Assembly (NCBI GenBank): GCA_020637815.1 | Contig: JACKJS010000001.1 | Location: 186,001-250,000, forward strand | Direction of reading: 5' to 3' | Length of the DNA stretch: 64,000 bases | Source of the DNA: Hyphomicrobiaceae bacterium | GTDB taxonomy: Bacteria > Pseudomonadota > Alphaproteobacteria > Rhizobiales > Methyloligellaceae | In this document: piece after piece, positions 55,455 through 63,404 of the stretch | How positions within the stretch are numbered: position 1 is the stretch's first letter | Layout of the letters: every line of letters begins with the position of its first letter | Translations under genes and position numbers: made by a program | The notes under the pieces: generated by a model | What the model was told of the DNA's origin: nothing | The model's input: the letters and a program-made list of their open reading frames with translations, nothing else | The model's database searches: none

Positions 55455-56309
55455 TTATCCGGCTGCGGCCATCGTCTGGTTGGCTTCGACCTCGCGGGCA
55501 ATCTTGCGCGCGATGTCCAACTCGGCCACCACCTCCGCCAATGGCGGAATATTGTCGTCCCGTTCGATCATGGTCGAGACGGGACCGAAATGGGAGACCG
55601 TCTCGCGATAGAAGTCCCAGACTTCGTCGCAGACCGGGTGATCGTGCGTATCGACGATGTGCTCGCCTTCGTGGCTATGGCCTGCGAGATGGAATTGCAC
55701 GACGCGATGGCGCGGGACGCCATGCAGGAATTCGCTCACGGAAAAGCCGTGATTGTACGAGCTCACATAGACGTTGTTCACGTCGAACAGCAGCCAGCAA
55801 TCGGCGCGCTCAGCGACCTCGCGGACGAAGTCCCATTCGCTCATTTCGGATTCGGCGAATGTCACGTAGCTGGAGACGTTTTCGAGAGTGAGCCGCCGCT
55901 CCAGAAAGTCCTGGACCCGGCGGACACGCTCGACCACATGGTCCAAGGCCTCCGCCGTATACGGAATGGGCAGCAAGTCGTGCAGATTGACGCCATGGAC
56001 ACCCGTCCAGCAGAGGTGGTCGGAAATCCACTTCGGATCGACGCGGTCGGCAAGCCTCTTGAGCTCTGTCAGGTAGTCCAAGTCAAGCGGGGCCGTCGAA
56101 GCAATCGATAGCGACACGCCATGCATGACGATGGGGTAGCGCTCGCGGATCTGATCGAGGATGCGCAAGGGTTTCCCGCCGGGGATCATGTAGTTCTCGG
56201 AGATGACCTCGAACCAATCGACATTGGGATTGCCTGACAGGATGTCCTCGTAGTGCTGAGGACGGAGTCCAAGGCCGAATCCGAGATAAGGCGGTCTGTG
56301 ATCGGTCAC
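55455..56309 (-). CDS. bufB: Bufferin MNIO enzyme BufB (DUF692)
   Basis: DUF692 proteins are multinuclear non-heme iron oxidases (MNIO) that modify cysteines of precursor peptides; MbnB of methanobactin synthesis is the known relative. The 284-residue product has the TIM-barrel ligand pattern: WFEVISENYMIPGG, PIVMHGVSLSIAS, WISDHLCWTGVHG, LLFDVNNVYVSSYNHG, VQFHLAGHSHEG and DTHDHPV, supplying the His, Glu, Asn and Asp ligands. The GTG start at 56309 is preferred because TTGGAG lies before it; a TTG start further upstream (56336) has no such site. It lies downstream of two precursor genes. Confidence 0.9.
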   Translation of the reverse strand: MTDHRPPYLGFGLGLRPQHYEDILSGNPNVDWFEVISENYMIPGGKPLRILDQIRERYPIVMHGVSLSIASTAPLDLDYLTELKRLADRVDPKWISDHLCWTGVHGVNLHDLLPIPYTAEALDHVVERVRRVQDFLERRLTLENVSSYVTFAESEMSEWDFVREVAERADCWLLFDVNNVYVSSYNHGFSVSEFLHGVPRHRVVQFHLAGHSHEGEHIVDTHDHPVCDEVWDFYRETVSHFGPVSTMIERDDNIPPLAEVVAELDIARKIAREVEANQTMAAAG

Positions 56310-56354
56310 GGCGAACTCCAAAATCCAGTAGTCCAATCCTAGCAGAAAAGGGAT

Positions 56355-56382
56355 GAAGCCGGCCGCAATCGCGGCCGGCTTC
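56355..56382 (-). other. Intercistronic hairpin between bufA and bufB
   Basis: A perfect 12-bp stem, GAAGCCGGCCGC (56355-56366) and GCGGCCGGCTTC (56371-56382), has a 4-base loop. In transcript direction (minus strand) it is followed by ATCCCTTTTC, a weak U-rich stretch. It stands between the precursor genes and the enzyme genes, where partial termination or 3' end protection would make much more precursor than enzyme RNA. Confidence 0.7.
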
Positions 56383-56396
56383 CCATTTCTCGGGCA

Positions 56397-56648
56397 CTAG
56401 CCTTGGAAGTTGCCGCCTTTACGGGCGCATTTCTTCTCGGACATGACAAGGAAGCCTTGTCCCTTGCAGGCGTTGTGGCCTTTGCAGGAGTTCTGAGCCG
56501 TCTTGCACGCACTCTTCCCCTTACAGCCGTTGACGCCGAAGCATTTGCCCTGTTCGCCGGCAACGGCTGCGGAGACAAGCGTACCTGACACAAGCAGTGC
56601 GGCGGCAGTCGCGGCGAGAGTGACGCCGGCTTTCGCGTTGAGTTTCAT
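56397..56648 (-). CDS. Bufferin precursor peptide (BufA2-like), second copy
   Basis: An 83-residue exported RiPP-type precursor of the bufferin family, which binds copper in the periplasm after cysteine modification. The signal peptide ends near VAG-EQG, followed by a core with six Cys spaced C-x5-C-x5-C-x6-C-x5-C-x12-C: GKCFGVNGCKGKSACK, then [13 protein letters not shown] and KKCARKGG. The ATG has AAAGGAGCG upstream. It is a close paralogue of the gene 33 bases upstream. bufB and bufC follow after a hairpin. Confidence 0.85.
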   Translation of the reverse strand: MKLNAKAGVTLAATAAALLVSGTLVSAAVAGEQGKCFGVNGCKGKSACKTAQNSCKGHNACKGQGFLVMSEKKCARKGGNFQG

Positions 56649-56681
56649 ATGGACGCTCCTTTGGATATCAGTTCTCGAGGG

Positions 56682-56939
56682 CTAGCTCTTGAAGTCGCCG
56701 CCCTTTTCGGCGCAATCGGTGTCGGTCGTGACAACGAAGCCTTGACCCTTGCAGGCATTATGGCCCTTGCAGTCGTTTTTGGCCGTCTTGCAAGCGCTTT
56801 GGCCCTTGCAGGCATTCACGCCAAAGCATTTGCCGGTTTCGCCGCCAGCGGCGAGCGTGGCGGTAGCCAGCGTGCCGGATACGAGCAGCGCGGCCGCCGT
56901 GAGCGCAATCTTTGTGCCGGACTTCTGATTCATTTTCAT
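56682..56939 (-). CDS. Bufferin precursor peptide (BufA2-like), first copy
   Basis: An 85-residue exported precursor with a signal peptide ([20 protein letters not shown], cleavage near LAA-GGE) and the same six-Cys spacing as its neighbour: [49 protein letters not shown] precedes the ATG at 56939; the frame is open ten codons further upstream. It is the first gene of the bufferin operon. The repeated C-K-G-x-x-A-C units are the likely modification sites for BufBC. Confidence 0.86.
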   Translation of the reverse strand: MKMNQKSGTKIALTAAALLVSGTLATATLAAGGETGKCFGVNACKGQSACKTAKNDCKGHNACKGQGFVVTTDTDCAEKGGDFKS

Positions 56940-57157
56940 CGGTACTCTCCTATTTATGGATATTCCCACGTACTGGCGCCGAACGCCATGACGGGACGGT
57001 AGCCCCGAATTCCGCTAACGATGCGTCACACCTCTTCAAAGCACCGTGACTTGCCTCACGTCGACGTGATTTGTGGAACCCTCACGCTTCGGACGTCCGC
57101 GGCGTTTTCGATAGGCTCTCGGAGACGCTATGATGCCATGGCAAGCGGGAGGTCTGC

Positions 57158-57997
57158 ATGAGCTTCAAGGACATTATCGTCTATGTGGACGGGACGGAGG
57201 CGTCCAAGGCACGCGACGTCTTCGCCATATCGCTCGCGAAAACCTATGGTGCGCATCTTGTCGCGGTTGCCTTCGCGCCGCAGGCGTTGCTGCCGCTCTA
57301 TGGCGCGGACGTCGCCTTCGCAGACATGAGCGGCGTGCTCGATGGCGTGAAGGCGCAAGGCGAAGAGGCGTTGGCACGATTCCGAAAATGTGCCCTGGAG
57401 GCCCAAGTTTCGTTCGAAGAACAACTCATGCAGGGCACGAGCGATGAGTTCCCCCATAACTTCGCGGCCGCGGCGCGGCTGACCGATCTTGCGGTTCTCG
57501 GTCAGCCGCGCGACGGCGATCCGCTGGTTGGGCAATACGCGATGGTCGAGCGCTGCCTGTTCGCGTCGGGGCGCCCCGTGCTGATCGTGCCGGCCGTACC
57601 GGCCGAGCCTGCGGAGGATGGGACAATCGTCGTGGCCTGGGACGGTAGTGCCGAGGCCGCGCGGGCCTTCAGCGACGCCCGTCCGTTCCTCGTCACGGCA
57701 AAAAGGGTCGTGCTCCTCGCCGTCGCCCGCGAAGCCTCGCTCGGCGATGCCAGTGCGCTGGCAGACGGTATGATCGCGCACTTGGCGCGTCACGGGGTCG
57801 ACGCCGAGGCGCTCCGCGTGCCATTGAGCGAGAGTCCCGATATCGGACGGCTGTTGATGGCCCGTGCAAAGGAGTTCCAGGCGGACATGGTCGTGATGGG
57901 GGCATTTCATCATTCGCGCTGGAGGGAGCTCATTCTCGGCGGCGTCACCCTGACGATGCTCGAGGAAGCGGCCATTCCTCTTTTCATGGCGCATTGA
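57158..57997 (+). CDS. Tandem universal stress protein
   Basis: A 279-residue cytoplasmic protein made of two USP domains. The first starts MSFKDIIVYVDGTEASKARD, the second near residue 150 with DGTIVVAWDGSAEAARAFSD, and it ends with the typical ADMVVMGAFHHSRWRELILG and TMLEEAAIPLFMAH. The G-x2-G-x9-G-S/T ATP-binding motif is only partly kept in the second domain. GGAGGTCTGC precedes the ATG. It is divergent from the bufferin operon, with a 218-base shared control region. Confidence 0.88.
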   Translation: MSFKDIIVYVDGTEASKARDVFAISLAKTYGAHLVAVAFAPQALLPLYGADVAFADMSGVLDGVKAQGEEALARFRKCALEAQVSFEEQLMQGTSDEFPHNFAAAARLTDLAVLGQPRDGDPLVGQYAMVERCLFASGRPVLIVPAVPAEPAEDGTIVVAWDGSAEAARAFSDARPFLVTAKRVVLLAVAREASLGDASALADGMIAHLARHGVDAEALRVPLSESPDIGRLLMARAKEFQADMVVMGAFHHSRWRELILGGVTLTMLEEAAIPLFMAH

Positions 57998-58014
57998 CGT
58001 CACGCCGAGGTTCC

Positions 58015-58455
58015 ATGACCGTTCATCTCGTCAAGCTCTGCGTCGGTGTCGACAGGCTGCAAGAATTGAGAGACTGGCAAGCCAGGCGACTCGCGTCGCT
58101 AGCGCGGGCCGGGCAGGTGGCCGAGCTCTGTCACAAGACCAAGCAGATGCCACGCCGCCGTGACGACGTGCTGGACGGAGGATCGCTCTTTTGGGTCATC
58201 AAGGGCTTTATCTCGGCGCGGCAGCGCATACTCGATCTCAAGGAAACCACGCGCGAGGACGGGCGCCCCTGCTGCGGCATCGTGCTCGATCCCGAAATCG
58301 TTTCAACGCGTCTCAATCCGCGCCGTCCGTTCCAGGGCTGGCGCTATCTGGAAGCTGACGAGGCGCCGCCGGACATGCGCGCGGCGGACGAGGGCGACGG
58401 CGACATGCCGCCCGGCATGCGCGAGGAACTGCGCGCGCTCCGGCTCATCGACTGA
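58015..58455 (+). CDS. DUF1489 family protein
   Basis: A 146-residue cytoplasmic protein of DUF1489, a family restricted mostly to alphaproteobacteria. It starts MTVHLVKLCVGVDRLQELRD and contains the family core DGGSLFWVIKGFISARQRIL and LDPEIVSTRLNPRRPFQGWR. Function is unknown. The ATG at 58015 fits the family start; the open frame includes seven extra codons. It follows the stress-protein gene and is convergent with panC. Confidence 0.85.
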   Translation: MTVHLVKLCVGVDRLQELRDWQARRLASLARAGQVAELCHKTKQMPRRRDDVLDGGSLFWVIKGFISARQRILDLKETTREDGRPCCGIVLDPEIVSTRLNPRRPFQGWRYLEADEAPPDMRAADEGDGDMPPGMREELRALRLID

Positions 58456-58472
58456 GAGCCCGTGCTGGGTCG

Positions 58473-59330
58473 CTAGGCTTGTGGCGGTACCGGCACGTTG
58501 TCGATCAAGCGCGTCTTGCCGAGAAAGGCCGCGACGAGGATGCGCGCTTCTCCCACGGTGCCGGAGAGCAGTTCCAGCGTTTTGGGATCGCGGACTTCGA
58601 GATAGTCGATGCGAAATCCTGCCGCCTCAATCGCCGCGCGTGCGCTTTCGAGCGCCAGCTCTATGGTCTGGCCCGCCGCCACTTCCGCCGCCGCTTGGCG
58701 AATGGCGGTGTGAAGAAGGGGGGCCGCCTCGCGTTCCTTCGCGCTGAGATAGGCGTTGCGGGAGGACAGGGCGAGACCGTCGTTCTCGCGGACGATGGCG
58801 CCGCCGACAATCTCCACCGGGATGTCCAGATCCCGCACCAGGCGTTTGATGACGAGGAGTTGCTGGTAGTCCTTCTCGCCGAAGATCGCGACGTCGGGCC
58901 CGCATTGGAGCAGGAGCTTGGCGACGACGGTCGCGACGCCGTCGAAATGGGTTGGGCGGCTCGTGCCGCACAGGCCGTCCGTCAGCCCGCCCACATGGAC
59001 GGTCGTGGCGAAGCCGTCCGGGTACATCTCGGCCGCGTTTGGCGCGAACAGCAGGACGGCACCGGCTTCGGCGAGAAGGGCTGCATCGCGGGCCTCCCCA
59101 CGCGGATAGGCATTGAAGTCCTCGTTTTGGCCGAACTGAAGCGGATTGACGAAGATCGACGCGACCACGCGATCGGCCAGTGTGCGGGCTTGCCGGACAA
59201 GCGCCATGTGTCCGTCGTGGATCGCGCCCATGGTGGGAACCATCGCCACCGTTTCGCCATCGGCATGCCAGCCGGCGACGCGGGCACGCAAGTCGGCGAC
59301 GGTTCGTACGATCTCGATGGGGCCGGTCAT
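58473..59330 (-). CDS. panC: Pantothenate synthetase
   Basis: PanC joins pantoate and beta-alanine with ATP to make pantothenate. The 285-residue protein has the HIGH-like motif VPTMGAIHDGHMALVRQA near residue 30, SIFVNPLQFGQNEDFNAYPR, the pantoate-site region DGVATVVAKLLLQCGPDVAI and the KMSKS-like region LALSSRNAYLSAKE. ATG 59330 is chosen because family homology begins with MTGPIEIVRT; the open frame runs 138 codons further upstream. panB is not in the window. putA is divergent, 85 bases away. Confidence 0.94.
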   Translation of the reverse strand: MTGPIEIVRTVADLRARVAGWHADGETVAMVPTMGAIHDGHMALVRQARTLADRVVASIFVNPLQFGQNEDFNAYPRGEARDAALLAEAGAVLLFAPNAAEMYPDGFATTVHVGGLTDGLCGTSRPTHFDGVATVVAKLLLQCGPDVAIFGEKDYQQLLVIKRLVRDLDIPVEIVGGAIVRENDGLALSSRNAYLSAKEREAAPLLHTAIRQAAAEVAAGQTIELALESARAAIEAAGFRIDYLEVRDPKTLELLSGTVGEARILVAAFLGKTRLIDNVPVPPQA

Positions 59331-59415
59331 TGCGGTCCTTCCTAGAATGGGCGCTCCGAAAAGGGCGCGACCATAACGCCTCGCGCCAACGCGCCGAAGC
59401 ACATAAATTGGAGCC

Positions 59416-62400
59416 ATGGACGCGCCAATCGCCGAGTCGGGTTCCCGCGCCCCGCTTCCGGACCGGGCAGGGCTGAACGCGGCCTTGCTTGCCGATGAGG
59501 ACACCCTGGTAGCCGAGCTCATCGAAGCGGCGCGGCTGAATGGCGAAACGCGCCACAGGATCTCCGGCCTTGCCACACGGCTCGTCAAGGCGGCCCGCGC
59601 CGGACGGCGCTCGCAAGGCGGTATCGATTCGTTTCTGGCCGAGTACGGGCTCTCCAGCGAGGAGGGCGTGCTGCTGCTCTGTCTCGCCGAGGCGCTCTTG
59701 CGCATTCCCGACGCCGCGACGGCGGACAAGCTCATCGCGGGCACGATTGGGTCCGGCGATTGGACGCGGCATCTCGGTCACTCGGAGTCCGTGTTCGTCA
59801 ATGCCTCGACCTGGGGTTTGATGCTCACCGGGCATTTGCTGGACTGGGGCGCGGACAGAAGCGGCGATGTGGGCGCGCGGGTCCAGAGGCTCGTGGCGCG
59901 CAGCGGCGAGCCAGTCATCCGCCAGGCGGTGCGCCACGCCATGCGCATTCTCGGCAAGCAGTTCGTACTCGGCGAGACCATCGAGGGCGCCATGGACAAC
60001 GCGGCGGCTCATCTCCGCGCGGGGTACCGGTTTTCCTTCGACATGCTTGGCGAGGGTGCGCGGACGGCCGAGGACGCCGCCCGCTATGCCGAACACTACA
60101 CCCACGCGGCGTCGGTCATCGCGGCGCACGCCGGCGAACCGGAATTGCGAACCGACGAGACCTTGCATGCGCGCTCGGGGCTCTCGGTGAAGCTGTCGGC
60201 GCTCCATCCGCGCTATGTGACCTCGCAAGAACTGCGGCTCACCGGCGAGCTCGTACCGCGTCTCCGCGAACTCGCCGTGACGATGCGCGACGCGTGGCTG
60301 CCGCTGACGGTCGATGCGGAGGAGGCGGAGCGCCTCGATCTGTCCCTGTCGCTTCTGGAACCGCTCTTCAAAGATCCCGCACTATCGGGCTGGAACGGGC
60401 TCGGGCTCGCGGTCCAGGCCTATTCGAAGCGCGCATTGCCGTTGATCGCCTGGCTCGCACGTGCCGCCGAAGAGACTGGGCGCCGTATCCCGGTCCGGCT
60501 CGTGAAGGGCGCCTATTGGGACAGCGAGATCAAATGGGCGCAGGAGGCGGGTCTAGCCGGCTACCCGGTGTTCACCCGCAAGGTGAACAGCGATGTGGCG
60601 TATCTCGCCGCGGTGCGAGCGCTGCTCGCCCGGCCAGATTGCTTCTATCCGCAATTCGCCACCCATAACGCGCATACGATCGCTGCCGCCGCAGAACTGG
60701 CGGGAGATGAACCTTACGAGTTCCAGCGCCTTCACGGCATGGGCCAAGCCGTCTACGCCGAAGTGACGGCAGCGCTGAGGAAGCCGGTCCGCATCTACGC
60801 GCCGGTCGGCGGCCATCGGGAGCTCCTGGCCTATCTGGTGCGGCGGCTCCTCGAGAACGGCGCGAATACCTCCTTCGTTCATCGCTTGGCCGACGACGAG
60901 GCGCCGATCTCCGCGATCATCGCCGACCCCGTGGAGCGGGCTGCGCGTCTTCCGGAGAAGGCCAATCCAGCGATTCCGATACCGCCGAAACTGTTTTTGC
61001 CTAGGCGATGGAACAGTCTCGGCCTGCCGCTATGGGACGGGGCGGCACGCGCGCCGCTGCTCCGGAAGATGGACGATTCCTTGGCGGATGGCGCGACGGC
61101 GGCGCCCGTCGTCTCGGAACGCGAGGTCGAGCGCGGCGAGGTGATGGAGATCACTTCACCGCATGATGGGCGCACTGTCGTCGGAACCTGCCGGCGGGCG
61201 GACGGTGCCGCCATCGATGCGGCGTTGGACGCGGCCAAGGCCGCATCCGACGACTGGGACAGGATGGGCGGTGCGGCGCGCGCGGACGTTCTCGATCGTG
61301 CGGCGGACCTCTTCGAGCAACAGCGAGCGCAATTGATGGCGCTTCTGGTGCGCGAGGCGGGAAAGACCTTGGTGAACGCGCAAGGCGATTTGCGCGAGGC
61401 CGTCGATTTCCTGCGCTACTACGCGTCCGAGGCGCGCGTGAAGTTCGGCGAGCCCCAGGTTTTGCCTGGGCCGACCGGCGAACGGAACGTCTTGTCGCTG
61501 CATGGACGTGGCGTGTTCGCCGCCATCTCGCCGTGGAATTTCCCGCTCGCGATCTTTACCGGACAGGTGGCCGGGGCGCTCGCGGCCGGAAACGCGGTCG
61601 TGGCGAAGCCCGCCGAGCAGACGCCGCTGATCGCCGCGGCCGCCGTGCGTCTTCTGCATCGTGCGGGCGTTCCCGGCGAGGTTCTTCATCTGCTTCCCGG
61701 TCCTGGCGGGCGCGTCGGGGCGGCGCTCGTGGCGGACGAGCGCGTGGACGGCGTGGTCTTCACAGGCGGGACGGATACCGGGAAAGTCATCGCACAAGCC
61801 CTGGCGGCCCGGCCCGGCCCGATCCCGAAGCTCATCGCCGAGACCGGCGGGCTCAACGCCATGATCGTCGACTCGTCGGCCTTGCCGGAGCAAGTGGTGG
61901 ACGACGCCTTGCGCTCGGCCTTCGACAGCGCGGGCCAGCGCTGTTCGGCGCTGCGGGTCCTGTTTCTCCAATCGGACATCGCGGATGGTGTGATCGAGAT
62001 GCTCGTGGGTGCGGCGCGTGAGCTCACGCTCGGCGATCCGCTCAACTATGCGACGGATATCGGTCCCGTCATCGATCGCGAAGCGAAGGATACCCTGGAA
62101 GCTCACAAGGAAAGGATGCGCGTCGAGGCCAAGGTGCTCCACGATCCGCCGCTCGATCCCGAACTTTCCCATGGGACGTTCGTTGCGCCGGCGATCTTCG
62201 AGATCGCGGAGATCGGCGTCTTGGAGCGGGAGGTGTTCGGGCCGATCCTGCACGTCGTACGGTTCGACGGATCGCGTCTCGAGGATGTGTGCGAGGCCAT
62301 CAACGCCACCGGCTACGGGCTGACGCTCGGCCTCCATAGTCGGATCAAGGCGACAGCGGATTTCGTCGCCGATCGCGTCAAGGTCGGCAATCTCTACGTC

Positions 62401-62589
62401 AACCGGAACCAGATCGGCGCGGTGGTCGGCGTCCAGCCCTTCGGCGGCGAGGGGCTGTCCGGGACAGGTCCCAAGGCTGGCGGTCCTCATTACCTTGAAG
62501 CCTTCGCCGTGGAGCGGGTGCGGACATCGAACCTCACGGCCTCGGGCGGTAATGCGAGCCTTTTGGCCGCTGGCGGCGATGAGAGCTGA
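59416..62589 (+). CDS. putA: Bifunctional proline dehydrogenase / P5C dehydrogenase PutA
   Basis: PutA oxidises proline to glutamate in two steps, with FAD then NAD. The 1057-residue protein has a proline dehydrogenase barrel (about residues 160-500) with RLVKGAYWDSEIKWAQEAG, FATHNAHTIAAAAEL and QRLHGMGQAVYAEV. An aldehyde dehydrogenase part (about 550-1040) has ISPWNFPLAIFTGQ, the catalytic Glu in IAETGGLNAMIVD and the catalytic Cys in FDSAGQRCSALRVL. There is no N-terminal ribbon-helix-helix DNA-binding domain, so it is the bifunctional, not trifunctional, type. Confidence 0.95.
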   Translation: MDAPIAESGSRAPLPDRAGLNAALLADEDTLVAELIEAARLNGETRHRISGLATRLVKAARAGRRSQGGIDSFLAEYGLSSEEGVLLLCLAEALLRIPDAATADKLIAGTIGSGDWTRHLGHSESVFVNASTWGLMLTGHLLDWGADRSGDVGARVQRLVARSGEPVIRQAVRHAMRILGKQFVLGETIEGAMDNAAAHLRAGYRFSFDMLGEGARTAEDAARYAEHYTHAASVIAAHAGEPELRTDETLHARSGLSVKLSALHPRYVTSQELRLTGELVPRLRELAVTMRDAWLPLTVDAEEAERLDLSLSLLEPLFKDPALSGWNGLGLAVQAYSKRALPLIAWLARAAEETGRRIPVRLVKGAYWDSEIKWAQEAGLAGYPVFTRKVNSDVAYLAAVRALLARPDCFYPQFATHNAHTIAAAAELAGDEPYEFQRLHGMGQAVYAEVTAALRKPVRIYAPVGGHRELLAYLVRRLLENGANTSFVHRLADDEAPISAIIADPVERAARLPEKANPAIPIPPKLFLPRRWNSLGLPLWDGAARAPLLRKMDDSLADGATAAPVVSEREVERGEVMEITSPHDGRTVVGTCRRADGAAIDAALDAAKAASDDWDRMGGAARADVLDRAADLFEQQRAQLMALLVREAGKTLVNAQGDLREAVDFLRYYASEARVKFGEPQVLPGPTGERNVLSLHGRGVFAAISPWNFPLAIFTGQVAGALAAGNAVVAKPAEQTPLIAAAAVRLLHRAGVPGEVLHLLPGPGGRVGAALVADERVDGVVFTGGTDTGKVIAQALAARPGPIPKLIAETGGLNAMIVDSSALPEQVVDDALRSAFDSAGQRCSALRVLFLQSDIADGVIEMLVGAARELTLGDPLNYATDIGPVIDREAKDTLEAHKERMRVEAKVLHDPPLDPELSHGTFVAPAIFEIAEIGVLEREVFGPILHVVRFDGSRLEDVCEAINATGYGLTLGLHSRIKATADFVADRVKVGNLYVNRNQIGAVVGVQPFGGEGLSGTGPKAGGPHYLEAFAVERVRTSNLTASGGNASLLAAGGDES

Positions 62590-62679
62590 GGCCGATCCGG
62601 GATTGTGATGAGGCCAAAAATGACCATGTATAAGGGTGTCGATTTTCCCGAGATTTGAACAGCATCGCGGAGCCGGTGG

Positions 62680-63396
62680 ATGAGCGACCCAAAAGCCCCG
62701 TCCAAGACCGCCACGGGCGATGTGGCCCGTTCCACCTCCTCATCGGCGGAACTCGATGCCTTTCTGAACAAGGTGCAGAGCTTACAGCCCGCGGCCTCGG
62801 GGCGTGGCCGGCTGATCTTTGCCATGGACGCGACCATGAGCCGCCAGCCGACATGGGACCTTGCCCTGTCGCTCCAGAGCGAGATGTTCCGCGCGGTCAA
62901 GGAGGTCGGCGGGCTCGACGTGCAGTTGATGTATTTTCGCGGCTTCGGCGAGTGCCGGTCGAGCCGTTGGGTCGGGGATCCCGATGCACTGGCGCGGCTC
63001 ATGCGGCAGGTCCATTGCGAGGGCGGCCACACTCAAATCCGTAAAGTTCTGTCTCACGCCCGCCAGGAGAACGAGCGCCAGACGGTCAATGCGCTGGTCT
63101 ATGTGGGCGACTGCATGGAGGAGAATATCGATACGCTAAGCCAGCTGGCGGGTGAGCTGGGGCTGGTCGGCGTGCCGGTTTTCGTGTTTCAGGAGGGCCA
63201 CGATGCGGGCGCCGAACGTGCTTTCAGAGAAATCGCGCGGCTGTCGCGCGGCGCCTATTGCCGGTTCGATGCGGGCTCCTCGGCGCAGCTGCGGGAGCTC
63301 TTGAGAGCGGTGGCGGTCTATGCGACGGGTGGACGCAAGGCGCTGGAGAACGCGAAGGGCGGCGCTGCCACGCTTCTCCTCGAACAGCTTCGTTAG
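62680..63396 (+). CDS. VWA-domain protein
   Basis: A 238-residue protein with a von Willebrand A-like domain that begins near residue 45 with RLIFAMDATMSRQPTWDLAL. The first metal motif is DATMS, where classic MIDAS is DxSxS, so the first Ser is replaced by Thr. It continues with VQLMYFRGFGECRSSRW and ends with a helical tail. No signal peptide is seen. Function is unknown. It lies 90 bases after putA and nine bases before the J-domain membrane protein gene, with which it is probably co-transcribed. Confidence 0.75.
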   Translation: MSDPKAPSKTATGDVARSTSSSAELDAFLNKVQSLQPAASGRGRLIFAMDATMSRQPTWDLALSLQSEMFRAVKEVGGLDVQLMYFRGFGECRSSRWVGDPDALARLMRQVHCEGGHTQIRKVLSHARQENERQTVNALVYVGDCMEENIDTLSQLAGELGLVGVPVFVFQEGHDAGAERAFREIARLSRGAYCRFDAGSSAQLRELLRAVAVYATGGRKALENAKGGAATLLLEQLR

Positions 63397-63404
63397 GCGG
63401 CCCG

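Noticed and set aside
55445..55501. Longer start of bufC at ATG 55501
   Set aside because: It overlaps bufB by 47 bases and adds residues unlike the family; the GTG at 55444 gives the usual N terminus.
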